From the NCBI GenBank assembly GCA_028709385.1, contig JAQVXD010000004.1, positions 3,157 to 67,156 of the forward strand: a stretch of DNA of 64,000 nt, in the 5' to 3' direction. The notes under the pieces were generated by a model, which made no database searches, was not told where the DNA came from, and saw only the letters and a program-made list of their open reading frames with translations. The DNA is from Fermentimonas sp. (lineage in GTDB: Bacteria > Bacteroidota > Bacteroidia > Bacteroidales > Dysgonomonadaceae). Each line of letters begins with the position of its first letter. Position 1 is the first letter of the stretch. Position numbers and translations under genes: made by a program. This document shows positions 8,643-18,410 of the stretch, piece by piece.

Positions 8643-11456
8643 ATGTCATTAAAACGAAGATTAAACGTTAGTGATTTTAGAATACGTCCTGAAATCACCA
8701 GAATTAATGAAATTAAGGACCCTATTGAGGTAAAGGAAGTTAAACCAACAATAACCACTATCAATCCGGCAATAACCACTATCAATGAAATCCAACCACA
8801 CAGAGTGGTAATTAATGCAAAACCGGGTCTTAATAAAGCAGATTTCAGATTAAAGAAAAGAGATCTGGCAACAAATCGGATAGATTTAATCAGGCAAAGA
8901 GTAGAACTTAATTTCCCTATTTTTGATCTGTTCAAAGGCACCCCTGCTTCACAGTTAAACGTTCCATATACCAATAATCAGCAGCCCTCAGACACCGAAA
9001 TATTCTCTATAAATGATCCTGCAAATGGAAAATCTTTTCTACCCCGATACAAAATAAAAAGTCAGAAAGTATCAGACAAACAGCAATTGATGATTAAACT
9101 TAATGAAGCTGCAGAGGGAGAAGGAGGCACATTAAATATACAATTGCAATCTGTAGTTCCACCCGAAATTGCAGCAACTGTAGCAGGTATGAAACCTGTA
9201 AAACCAAACATTTCATTCGAAATAAGATATACTTTGCCCAACACAGGATTTAAAATAGTAGAACCATTCACAGAAATTATAGAAACTGAAGATGGCTATA
9301 GCATCTCAGCACACATAAACAGTATCTTAAAATACAATCAACTCATTGCTGCAATGTTAGATAGTATTTATGGCTGTCAATTAGTAGTTAAAAGAGAATT
9401 AAGTTTTGGAATACCTTTTCAAAATGTGCCTGCTAATAATAATCTCAATATAAACCCACAACTTTATTTTACAGGAAAAGAGACATCCAATATCAACGGA
9501 AATATATTTACACGGATAAACTTATCAGTAAAAAACTGGAAATCATTCTCAAACGACCTGTTCATTGCTGCACCATCTCTCCCTCCATGTGGTTTAAATT
9601 CTAATGCTTCAAGGACATGGGTAGACATATTTGATAATAAAGGGAAACGACTCTATGGTTACTGTGCATTTAATTCAAATGAGAATCTTAAGAGCTTTTC
9701 TTTTGCAGTAGCTGCGAACCAAAACTTGCCGGTAAATGTATACATAACTTTAACAGACAGGGCTCAAAATAAAGTTTACACATCAAACATTATAAATATT
9801 CAAAGTACCCCAACACCAATAATAGAAAGCATAACCGAGCAATTATTTACCATTACAACTAAGGAATTTACCCAGGAAGAACTATTTCATTTACCCGAAT
9901 TATTATATCCTTATATCTATAGAAATACCACTCGTACTACAGTAGATGTGGGTGGATTTGTCCAACACAATATTGTATTTAAAAGATCAGAACACATTTA
10001 CCTACAAGACGAACTGAACCCTACCAGCTTTTATTTCCTTCCAGACAGTTTTGTATTAGGTAGAGGAACATATCCGCCATTTTACCCTAGTCTAAAGGTA
10101 AAACTTGATGGCGAAACAGTGGAAGATCTCAGAGCATCCATAAATTACGAAGCTGTGGCTTATACTGATGCCGAAAGAATATTTGATGCATTTGATGAAT
10201 TACAGAAAAAAACAGGTTTAAATAAAGATGACATAAATTTTTCTCCATTATCTATCTCAGGAGATAAACTGAATTATAAACTATCAGCTCCGGGAGAAAT
10301 TGGATTTAAAGAGAGAAAGGATAGTCTGGTTTCATTAAACAGGATAATAGATACGCTGCCACCAATCAGTTTACCTGTTTTTGAGGACCTGTTCGACAAT
10401 CTCACATCACCCGCAGCAACAGCTATGCTACAGGGGCATGTAGAGGTCACAATATTAGGAAGAGCTCAGCCTGCAATAATACCGGTAAATCTGAAACTCA
10501 CAGAAGTTTACAGCGAGATTTTATTAATTGAACAGAGCAAAGTGCCAATCATTTATATCGGTATAGAAAATAACAGCGGGAACACATTACAGGCACAGGG
10601 ACTGGCAGCTGAATTACAGGATGGGGAAAATATTCTCTCATGTTCAAAAGCAAACCTTAAGTTGCCATTAACATTAAATCCTGGAGAAAAAACTGAGTTT
10701 ATACTTATTCCAAAAGGACCTGTTCAGAACCCCGACAGTGTTAAAGTCATTCTAAACTGGGAAGGTATGCAGGGTACGGGTACATTTCATATGCAGAGTC
10801 AGCTTTATGGCACTGCAGATTTTGTACAAGCCACAAATGGATTAGAGAGTACACTGCAAATGGATAACGTGAAGGGAATATTGTCCTTGCCGGAAAGAGA
10901 TGTCCCTCTGAATATCAAAAAAATTAATGCACCCAATTCAATAGCGTCAGGAGAAAAGTATTCATTTCTAGCTTTTCTTTCCGAAGAAGTAGCAACATAT
11001 GATCCGCTGGATTTTATTTTTCAGTGGGAGGGACTAAAAATAATACCAGATAAAAGCAAACTCTTTGATATTATTGTCGCCACCTCCGTTGGAGCAAACT
11101 ATGCATTAACTGTGAAAATCAGTCTGTTCATAAAGTTTAAAACAGATACAACATCAATAAGGCTGATGAAAGTGGAGTTTAAAAACCGACAAGATGGTCC
11201 GCTTATAAACACAATAATGTTTACCGAAACAGATAAATCAAATGAAGTTTTAGGTATTATAGAAAAAGAGGCTGTTTTAATGATGCCGGTTAAAGATTAC
11301 GTATTGGGAGATCCAAATGCCGGGCAATATTTTTATCGTATAACCCTGATAAAAGAGACAGATACACTTGGCAATACAGAAATCACAGAGGGCGAGTGGA
11401 AAGCTAAATCAGGCTCGCTTGAAATTACAACAAATCAACTGCCCGGCTCTGTTTAA
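8643..11456 (+). CDS. Large unrecognised protein, first gene of the caspase-associated operon (P1)
   Basis: I do not recognise the family. The 937-residue product starts MSLKRRLNVSDF, a basic segment without signal peptide or membrane helix, then has in-frame repeats of ITTIN. A short piece reads FLPRYKI (about residue 138), and about residues 459-626 contain the two blocks shared with the other large proteins of the operon: FYFLPDS near 464 and AMLQGHVEVTIL near 592. A central piece (TWVDIFDNKGKRLYGYCAF, about 325-343) looks like a beta-sandwich. An ATG at 8565 would add 26 residues; I prefer 8643 because MSLKRR begins a convincing basic N-terminus, but it is not certain. Codon use looks more AT-rich than in the later genes of the array. 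P2 starts 28 bases after the stop. Confidence 0.75.
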   Translation: MSLKRRLNVSDFRIRPEITRINEIKDPIEVKEVKPTITTINPAITTINEIQPHRVVINAKPGLNKADFRLKKRDLATNRIDLIRQRVELNFPIFDLFKGTPASQLNVPYTNNQQPSDTEIFSINDPANGKSFLPRYKIKSQKVSDKQQLMIKLNEAAEGEGGTLNIQLQSVVPPEIAATVAGMKPVKPNISFEIRYTLPNTGFKIVEPFTEIIETEDGYSISAHINSILKYNQLIAAMLDSIYGCQLVVKRELSFGIPFQNVPANNNLNINPQLYFTGKETSNINGNIFTRINLSVKNWKSFSNDLFIAAPSLPPCGLNSNASRTWVDIFDNKGKRLYGYCAFNSNENLKSFSFAVAANQNLPVNVYITLTDRAQNKVYTSNIINIQSTPTPIIESITEQLFTITTKEFTQEELFHLPELLYPYIYRNTTRTTVDVGGFVQHNIVFKRSEHIYLQDELNPTSFYFLPDSFVLGRGTYPPFYPSLKVKLDGETVEDLRASINYEAVAYTDAERIFDAFDELQKKTGLNKDDINFSPLSISGDKLNYKLSAPGEIGFKERKDSLVSLNRIIDTLPPISLPVFEDLFDNLTSPAATAMLQGHVEVTILGRAQPAIIPVNLKLTEVYSEILLIEQSKVPIIYIGIENNSGNTLQAQGLAAELQDGENILSCSKANLKLPLTLNPGEKTEFILIPKGPVQNPDSVKVILNWEGMQGTGTFHMQSQLYGTADFVQATNGLESTLQMDNVKGILSLPERDVPLNIKKINAPNSIASGEKYSFLAFLSEEVATYDPLDFIFQWEGLKIIPDKSKLFDIIVATSVGANYALTVKISLFIKFKTDTTSIRLMKVEFKNRQDGPLINTIMFTETDKSNEVLGIIEKEAVLMMPVKDYVLGDPNAGQYFYRITLIKETDTLGNTEITEGEWKAKSGSLEITTNQLPGSV

Positions 11457-11484
11457 TAATTACAACACAATTTAATAATTAAGT

Positions 11485-13860
11485 ATGCAATTATTAGATT
11501 TCACATATAAGATTGAAGAAGAATCCTTTGTAGCATGTAAGGGATATGAGGGTAAAGATATTTACCTGCTGTCTAAAAATCTTCAGCTGTCAGCTTCCAA
11601 TTCCGGGAAACCGGCATTCTTACTTGAGTTTGTAAGAGGAATCACCCCTTTCAGCAAACCACCGCCATACGCCCTTATGGAAATGCAGATTGAGCCACCG
11701 GATCTGAATGAATCATTATTATCAGAAATATCTGAAAAATGGCCTTCCCATCATATACAGTATGCTGATATAGATTCGGGTTATTTAACACTTACATTGC
11801 AAAAGAAAGATGTCGGTGGTGATGAAGGCAATTCAGATAAGGAAATGAACACCCCAATACCACTGAGTAAAATGTCGCTTTCACGCCTCAGAATTGTAGA
11901 GCAATTCAACGAAGAATATATGAATTTATTTCACTCAGTGCTTCAGAGCGGGATTCTCTTAATGAGTGCCAAAGGGTGGTATTGTGTAAGCGGATATGCA
12001 CCGTTGATTGAATTAACCCTAAAATTCAATCCTGCTGAATTAACAGGCTTTGTCAAAAGCTTCATTTCAAATGAAGAAGGCTGCATCAGTAAGGATAATT
12101 TATTACTGCTTTTCAGAGATAAAATAAATATACTGCCAATCCATATCTCAGAAAAAGAAAAAGAAAAAGTTAAAGCAGCAGAACCATTTGCTCTGAGTCT
12201 CGCAGCCAGATATCTTAACTATTTTTGTGAACCCCAGCCTTTACTTAACAGCACCAACGATATCAACTTCAAATTCAACGAACTGGCAACAAAAGAGGGA
12301 GAATTCACCTGGGATCTGCTCAAACCTCAGGTTGTAAAATATTACACATCCTACACCCTTCAGGGTTTGGATAAAATGCTCATGATGATCAAAGAGGGCA
12401 GTTTTCCCGAATATACACAAACACGAATTGTAGAATCGCTGCCAACAGGCTTCACTACCGTTTCAGTATATCATCCATTCTTTATGTTACCTGTCGGCAT
12501 AAGGCAGGCAGGAATAAAAATAAGTGCGCCACCGGTAGAAAATCAGAGACTGCAGGCAATAAATGAAACAATAACTTTTGATACCGGCACTGCAAAAAAA
12601 ACAGTAGTTCTGAGATTTTCCCCTAATGAAAAGTGTGAGTTTGAAGTACTTCCATTTGTAATAACAGAAGAAAATGGTGTCACAAATGAGTTACATGGCG
12701 AAAGCTTCACAAGTGATAAAAAAATACTATACATACAGGCAGATCAGTTTCCACTGCATATTGCCTCATTCAAATGTACAGAAGCATTAATGGAAGCAGC
12801 AGATATAAAATTAGAAATAACCGGAGATGATGAAGAAAAGGAGCCACTCCCCTCCACATCATTTTCAAAGGAACAACAGGATGTCATGTATGCTTTCTCA
12901 AACAAAAACATGAAAAATTGGAAAGCAAAGGTTACTGCCACTGAAATTGGGGATGGTAGTGATAATGAAGTTGGCAGAAAAACAATTACAAAAACACTCA
13001 ACCTTAACAATGATCAGAAAATAGATCTCACCTCGTTTGACAGCTTTGGGTCACATTCAGTAAATATCAAATTGCAAGACAAAAACAATGGAATAATAGC
13101 AATAGACCTTTTACCCGAAAACCGTGAAGAGTCGCATGAAAATATTACCACGATAGCTTTGTCACAAAACAAACCTGAACAAACCTGGCAATGGTACAGC
13201 GATTCATTGTTCAAGTCAGGGTTCAGATACCGACTTACCCTGTCAGATAACAAATGGAGCGAAGTAATATCACACAATATAAATGAATTAATAATTCACC
13301 CTAACAACCAAAACATGAAAACAGAAAATGTTTTTAAGGAAATTGCATACTTCCCCAACACTAAAGAGGAGGGACAATACCTCTATTACCCAACTACCGT
13401 AAACGCACAAAAAGATGGCAACGGAAGTCCCATGATTTCACTAATCGGGGCGGGCGAAAACTGGTTTCTGCTAGTCTCATCTGTATGGCAGGCCGGTTCA
13501 GAGAATCTTGATGAGCTTGCCAGTAAGCTTGTTAAAGATGAAAAGATAATCAATGTTTATGAATTAAAATTAGCGCCTATAGAAGTAGAAAAAGCAGAAC
13601 TTATCCTGATAACTCAACAAGAAGAAAAGGTATTATCCACATCAGCCACATCAGGGTACTATCCATTCTCGGCTGTGTTCAATGTTACTGTAAATAATGA
13701 ACAGCAAAAACTCATAGCGCCTGCATTCACAGGGCAGGCAGGCACTTTAATAGTCAGGTACACCGGTTTGTTAAACTACTCCGAACCAATTGTTGCGAAA
13801 GGGGATGTGTCTGACTGGCTTACAGATAAAGGAACAGAAAACATCAGAATAATTAAATAA
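11485..13860 (+). CDS. Large unrecognised protein, operon member P2
   Basis: No known family recognised. 791 residues, no signal peptide and no membrane helix, so probably cytoplasmic. The N-terminal part (about residues 25-105, with GKPAFLLEFVRG and YALMEMQIEP) lines up with block A of P3-P5. Residues around 148-190 (LFHSVLQSGILLMSAKGWY) line up with block B. Near the C-terminus (about 630-690: YLYYPTTVN, GSPMISLIGAG, WFLLVSSVW) a second block-A-like copy appears. The middle is beta-rich with an acidic stretch at about 447-453 (DDEEKEP). P3 begins 31 bases after the stop. The alignments are by eye only. Confidence 0.75.
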   Translation: MQLLDFTYKIEEESFVACKGYEGKDIYLLSKNLQLSASNSGKPAFLLEFVRGITPFSKPPPYALMEMQIEPPDLNESLLSEISEKWPSHHIQYADIDSGYLTLTLQKKDVGGDEGNSDKEMNTPIPLSKMSLSRLRIVEQFNEEYMNLFHSVLQSGILLMSAKGWYCVSGYAPLIELTLKFNPAELTGFVKSFISNEEGCISKDNLLLLFRDKINILPIHISEKEKEKVKAAEPFALSLAARYLNYFCEPQPLLNSTNDINFKFNELATKEGEFTWDLLKPQVVKYYTSYTLQGLDKMLMMIKEGSFPEYTQTRIVESLPTGFTTVSVYHPFFMLPVGIRQAGIKISAPPVENQRLQAINETITFDTGTAKKTVVLRFSPNEKCEFEVLPFVITEENGVTNELHGESFTSDKKILYIQADQFPLHIASFKCTEALMEAADIKLEITGDDEEKEPLPSTSFSKEQQDVMYAFSNKNMKNWKAKVTATEIGDGSDNEVGRKTITKTLNLNNDQKIDLTSFDSFGSHSVNIKLQDKNNGIIAIDLLPENREESHENITTIALSQNKPEQTWQWYSDSLFKSGFRYRLTLSDNKWSEVISHNINELIIHPNNQNMKTENVFKEIAYFPNTKEEGQYLYYPTTVNAQKDGNGSPMISLIGAGENWFLLVSSVWQAGSENLDELASKLVKDEKIINVYELKLAPIEVEKAELILITQQEEKVLSTSATSGYYPFSAVFNVTVNNEQQKLIAPAFTGQAGTLIVRYTGLLNYSEPIVAKGDVSDWLTDKGTENIRIIK

Positions 13861-13891
13861 TAGAAAAACAATCTTTTAAAATCTCATTATT

Positions 13892-16099
13892 ATGCTTTAC
13901 ATAAACAATCAGAGAATCATCGAGAATATTGTTGTTTATGGCGACGACCGCCAGTTCAACATGTTTTATCCCATCCCGGAGAAGCCTACATTTATGGTGG
14001 ATGAAAAAGGTCACCCCGTTTTCAAATTTATAAAATATCGTTTTCCTGTCGACCGTGCCGACGGAAAAAAGGGTGGTGGTTTTGTAGTATTTGCTACAGA
14101 ATTTACAATTCAGGATGATAAGATGGCAATAATAAAAAGTAAACTTCAGGAGGAGGTAAATGCCACAGCCCAGCGGTTAAATATATCTCCTGTGCCCGAA
14201 GCAAAAATTGGCACGGTCAGGTATAACAGAGGAACATCGAAGCTACTCTTCGAAAAAAATGATTTTATAGAGAGGATGTTCGATGCAGGTAAACCATCAC
14301 TGTATGGCAAAAATGTATCAACATTCAGTCTCGAATTATCTGTTGAAGGTGCTTCACTTTTTGAGTCTGCACTACAGGGTAAAGGTGGTTTTGTAAGTGT
14401 AGTATATGAATTATATCACGATGCCAAACTACCTCCCATAACTGTTGTGGGCACATTTCATGCAGAATCGTTTTATTCTTATGTTCAAGATATTAATGTA
14501 GAAGAACGCTGGTGTGCGGAGGACGATTACAAAGAGACATTAAAAGAGATAATGACCAAGTCGGAGAGTAAACGCCTCACCATAGATCCCGGCAGCGCTC
14601 AGATTGATCCAAAAGTAATGGATCAGCTACGTACATGGGCACAGGGTACACTTGATGATGCGGCAGAGCGGCTGATGATTGAAGCTTTAGATGTAGAAGA
14701 TCCCGAAGCAGCAAGAAAATGGTATCAGGAGGAAGATATCGAAAACGTTCGTAAAGAGGTCACAAAAAACCGTATATCAGATTTCACACTAAGATATACC
14801 GAAGAATCATACATCGAGGTAAACATAAATCCCAACGGTCCGCTGCCAAACATAACAACACTCATAGATAAAGAAGGAAATTCAATTCTGTGGACAGATT
14901 ATGCGCAGGAAGTAGATCTTAACGATAAGTTCTTCAAACAGATAAATGCAAACGTACAGGTAAACGCTCCTTTTGATGAACTGCCTATTCATAGCGTAGA
15001 AGTTAAACTTATGTATAAAGGCAAACCTATGGATGTAATAGGGAGTGAAATAAACGGTGAATATCAGTTTACCAAAACAGATGATGTAGCCCGTTTTGCA
15101 ACATATGTTGAAGAAGACGATTTTAATTACAATTACAGTTACCAGGTAAATTATAAAGGAGCTGCCAGAATATTTCAATCTGAAGAGTTTACAACTAACG
15201 AATCTGTGCTCACGGTAAACGTAGATGATGTCGGCATTCTGTTTGTACAGATTACCCCTGGTGATATAGATTTCAAGCAGATAAATCAGGCACAGGTATT
15301 AATGGAATATGAAGACAGCTCCAAAGGAGTTGATAAAATTTCCGACCAGTTTATTCTTACAGAGAGTACGCCCGAACACACTTTCAAACATATTATTTTC
15401 AGTAAAAGAGATAAACCCTACAAGTATAAAATAAATTACAAGCTAACCGATGGTAAAGAGTTTGAAGGCGAATGGCAGGAGGGAAACTCAAATCGTCTGT
15501 TTATTAACGACCCGTTCACACAGAGTAAAACAGTCGGTTTCAGAGCTTCAGGTGATCTCGAAAACGATATCTTCAACATATTTATCGATGCTCTGTATAA
15601 AGATAAAGACAATAACTACCAGGTGAGCAAATCCATCTCACTCTCCAAAGACAATCCTTTCTACGACTGGTACATACCATTGATAAACAAGGATGTAAAC
15701 AGCATAACCTATAAAGGAACAGTTTTAAGAAAAAACGGAACTCAGGAAGAGATAGCCGAGGTCAGCACAGACTCATCAACCATTATTGTGGGAGAAAACG
15801 TTGAGAATCTTTTAGAAATCACTTTAATGGCTGATCTGCTCAACTTCGATACTATTCTTAAGCTGGCACATGTTCAGCTTCAGTATTCCGATCCTGATAA
15901 GGGTGTGGATGAACGTAAAGACTTCACCTTCAAGGCAGGTGCTGTAGTTCCCGCAACCTGGCTGATTAAGGTAAAGGATAAAACCAAAAAACTATACAAT
16001 TATAAGGTTACCTATTATCTGCAGGATGGCAGCAAGAAAGAAGCCTCAAAAGAGGGAGTATCAGATCTCACTCTGTTTTTAGAACTACCTGTAAATTAA
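13892..16099 (+). CDS. Large unrecognised protein, operon member P3
   Basis: 735 residues without signal peptide or membrane helix. Block A (about 15-75) contains YGDDRQFNMFYPIPEKP, FKFIKYRFPVD and GGGFVVFATEF. PSLYG follows at 135-139, then block B (143-200) with TFSLELSVEGASLF and GFVSVVYELYHD. From about residue 350 to the end there are roughly four beta-sandwich-like repeats of 90-100 residues, each with patterns like YKYKINYKLTDGKEF or YNYKVTYYLQDGSKK towards its end. No catalytic motif is visible, so a structural, binding or substrate role is more likely than an enzyme; that is inference. P4 starts 7 bases after the stop, which suggests co-translation. Confidence 0.78.
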   Translation: MLYINNQRIIENIVVYGDDRQFNMFYPIPEKPTFMVDEKGHPVFKFIKYRFPVDRADGKKGGGFVVFATEFTIQDDKMAIIKSKLQEEVNATAQRLNISPVPEAKIGTVRYNRGTSKLLFEKNDFIERMFDAGKPSLYGKNVSTFSLELSVEGASLFESALQGKGGFVSVVYELYHDAKLPPITVVGTFHAESFYSYVQDINVEERWCAEDDYKETLKEIMTKSESKRLTIDPGSAQIDPKVMDQLRTWAQGTLDDAAERLMIEALDVEDPEAARKWYQEEDIENVRKEVTKNRISDFTLRYTEESYIEVNINPNGPLPNITTLIDKEGNSILWTDYAQEVDLNDKFFKQINANVQVNAPFDELPIHSVEVKLMYKGKPMDVIGSEINGEYQFTKTDDVARFATYVEEDDFNYNYSYQVNYKGAARIFQSEEFTTNESVLTVNVDDVGILFVQITPGDIDFKQINQAQVLMEYEDSSKGVDKISDQFILTESTPEHTFKHIIFSKRDKPYKYKINYKLTDGKEFEGEWQEGNSNRLFINDPFTQSKTVGFRASGDLENDIFNIFIDALYKDKDNNYQVSKSISLSKDNPFYDWYIPLINKDVNSITYKGTVLRKNGTQEEIAEVSTDSSTIIVGENVENLLEITLMADLLNFDTILKLAHVQLQYSDPDKGVDERKDFTFKAGAVVPATWLIKVKDKTKKLYNYKVTYYLQDGSKKEASKEGVSDLTLFLELPVN

Positions 16100-16106
16100 G
16101 ATCATT

Positions 16107-18389
16107 ATGTTATACTTAGCACCACCTTTTCACATAATAGATGGCATCAGTATATTCAGGGATCATGAAGATGAACTTCAGTATTACTTTATGCCGTTGT
16201 ACCCTCATCTCACCACAGTAAAAGACGCTGTCACTGGTGCAGACGTTCCGCAAATACAGCTCATAAAATACAGGGGAGAAGCGGGCAATGGAGGTTTCCT
16301 CAATTTCGATGTAAACCTTGGTATTATGGAAGATAAGCTGCAAGAACTCACAGCTTCCATTAAATCTCTTGAAAATCTTGACCAAACACCACGACTCGCA
16401 CCTGTACCGCTGGTAGATGGCACGGTTAAACTAATGATTCTGAACAAGCAATCCCCCGAACCTGCCAATGATACAGATCCTGTTCCTGCCAATGATAAAC
16501 CGGAGGGACCGCAATTTGTAATCAGCATGCAGCACCATGCCAAACCTGCGCTCTATGGCACAAATCAGGCAGCATTTTCGGTACAGCTCGATGAAGCAGG
16601 CGTGGTAGTGGTAGAACAAGCAATCCAGGGCGAGATGGCACCTATTGGTGTAGTTTATTCGTTAGATTATATGTGTCTGAGAGATGGATATAAAGTATCG
16701 GTAAATGCCGATTGGGAGAGAGTTCAGAAACACTTCGACGAGTCTTTTTCTGTAAATACCCCGATATTCAGTTCAACCGTTGATACCATTGTCGATGAGC
16801 TCATAGAGACCAGGGTAATAGACATGCAAATTGATAAACTGTTTGTTACTGACGACACCACTTCTGAACTGGAAGCACGAATGAACGAAGCTGTCAATCA
16901 GATAAAAGACATGGTGCTCGACAACTTTTTCGAACCATCATTAGAACCAATAGAAAACAAGGAAGACAATACCATACGCGATATCGGAAGAGTTGCTCTG
17001 ATACTGGCCTCGGGAGGTGCTTCTGAAAGCACCACGTTTAGTTACAAAAAAACTGATATCACCCGTATCGATAAGAAAAAGCTGAATGTAAACTTTTCAG
17101 AGCGCACAGCAGTAATAAGGAGCATTTATCCGCAGGGACACCTTGGGGGCCTGTTTACCGTGCTGCGTGAGCCGGGTATCGAACTATCCCGTTTCGTAAT
17201 GCCTGTAGAGCTCGATAACCCATGGTTTAAGAAGCGTAAGGTAAATGTAATTGCGAGAACCGATTTTGATTCAGATAACATAGAATCTCTCAATGTAACA
17301 TTAACTTACAATGGTGCATCTAAAAATGTGCTGCTTGATAAAAACAAGACTACCGAACAGGTTCATTGGTTAAGCAAAATAGTAGATGATAAAATGGTTC
17401 CCGAAGTTTCCTGCAGCTATATCGTTAATTTCAAAAAGGGAGATGGACTGGAGCGCCCGTCGAAAGTCGTCTCTCCACCCGAAATCATCACAGTTGAGAA
17501 TTACGAAGTGCGGCCAAGAGAAATCTATGGAAATACACCAATTGCCATTTTAGCGCTCAATTTCCCGTGGGATGTTTACAGTCACGTCGAAATAGCAATA
17601 AAGTACACCGATGAGGAAAACGAAATAAGAACCGATGATAATATTTTGCTGAATAAGGATAAAACGGAGGCAACCTGGCAATTGTTCTCACTCAATCCAA
17701 CAAAAAACGTATTCTCCTATCAGTTAATATATCGGGGAGTAGATCATCGCGATCTTATCATGCCCTGGCAGGAATCAGAGGCTGAAAACATAATTATCCG
17801 CGATCCGTTTCCCGATAAACGCCGCATCAGCTTTGTGCCGGCAGTGAGCTGGGCAGAGGTTAAGAATATCTTTGCTGATGTAGTATATACCGATAAGGAG
17901 AATGGGGTCAGAGAAAGTAACAGTGTCAGTTTTAGTGAAACCGACAACAATCCAAAGGATGTCATTATACAACAATTCAAAAACCCCGAAGCACGCATTG
18001 TCTCATTTAAAATAACGTTTATCTATGCCGATGGCAGGGTAATTGAGACACCAACCTGTCAGACTTTATCTGATCGTATATTCATCACCACCGCCATAAA
18101 AGGGCACAAGATATTATTGATAGATCCTTCAGGTATTGCTTTTAAAGACAACAAAATCAAAGAGGCTAAGCTGCAAATACGTTATGAAGACGAAGAAGCA
18201 AAACTATCATTCAACGACAATTTTTCTTTTAAGTCAGAAAATGATCAACCAAGATACTTTGAGTACGACTTTGTAGATCCCGACAATGCGGCTGTCCTTT
18301 ACCGTTTAGAGCTCCATTACGAAAATGGAATGAAAAAGACGGGCAACTGGTTAAATTCAAAAGATGATTTACTCAAATTAACTGTTTGA
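16107..18389 (+). CDS. Large unrecognised protein, operon member P4
   Basis: 760 residues, a paralogue of P3 and P5 by eye, with no signal peptide. Block A: ISIFRDHEDELQYYFMPLYP, QLIKYRGEAGNGGFLNFDV and LAPVPLVDGTVKL (residues 15-110). Block B: PALYG (147-151), AAFSVQLDEAGVVVVE and APIGVVYSLDY (155-188), then ADWERVQKHF (201-210). The block FSYKKTDITRID near 310 corresponds to FTLRYTEES of P3. The C-terminal half again holds about four beta-sandwich-like repeats. Between blocks A and B there is an insert rich in Asn/Asp/Pro (about 116-134) that P3 lacks. Ends 21 bases before P5. Confidence 0.78.
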   Translation: MLYLAPPFHIIDGISIFRDHEDELQYYFMPLYPHLTTVKDAVTGADVPQIQLIKYRGEAGNGGFLNFDVNLGIMEDKLQELTASIKSLENLDQTPRLAPVPLVDGTVKLMILNKQSPEPANDTDPVPANDKPEGPQFVISMQHHAKPALYGTNQAAFSVQLDEAGVVVVEQAIQGEMAPIGVVYSLDYMCLRDGYKVSVNADWERVQKHFDESFSVNTPIFSSTVDTIVDELIETRVIDMQIDKLFVTDDTTSELEARMNEAVNQIKDMVLDNFFEPSLEPIENKEDNTIRDIGRVALILASGGASESTTFSYKKTDITRIDKKKLNVNFSERTAVIRSIYPQGHLGGLFTVLREPGIELSRFVMPVELDNPWFKKRKVNVIARTDFDSDNIESLNVTLTYNGASKNVLLDKNKTTEQVHWLSKIVDDKMVPEVSCSYIVNFKKGDGLERPSKVVSPPEIITVENYEVRPREIYGNTPIAILALNFPWDVYSHVEIAIKYTDEENEIRTDDNILLNKDKTEATWQLFSLNPTKNVFSYQLIYRGVDHRDLIMPWQESEAENIIIRDPFPDKRRISFVPAVSWAEVKNIFADVVYTDKENGVRESNSVSFSETDNNPKDVIIQQFKNPEARIVSFKITFIYADGRVIETPTCQTLSDRIFITTAIKGHKILLIDPSGIAFKDNKIKEAKLQIRYEDEEAKLSFNDNFSFKSENDQPRYFEYDFVDPDNAAVLYRLELHYENGMKKTGNWLNSKDDLLKLTV

Positions 18390-18410
18390 AAAAACATAAT
18401 AATTAAAACT

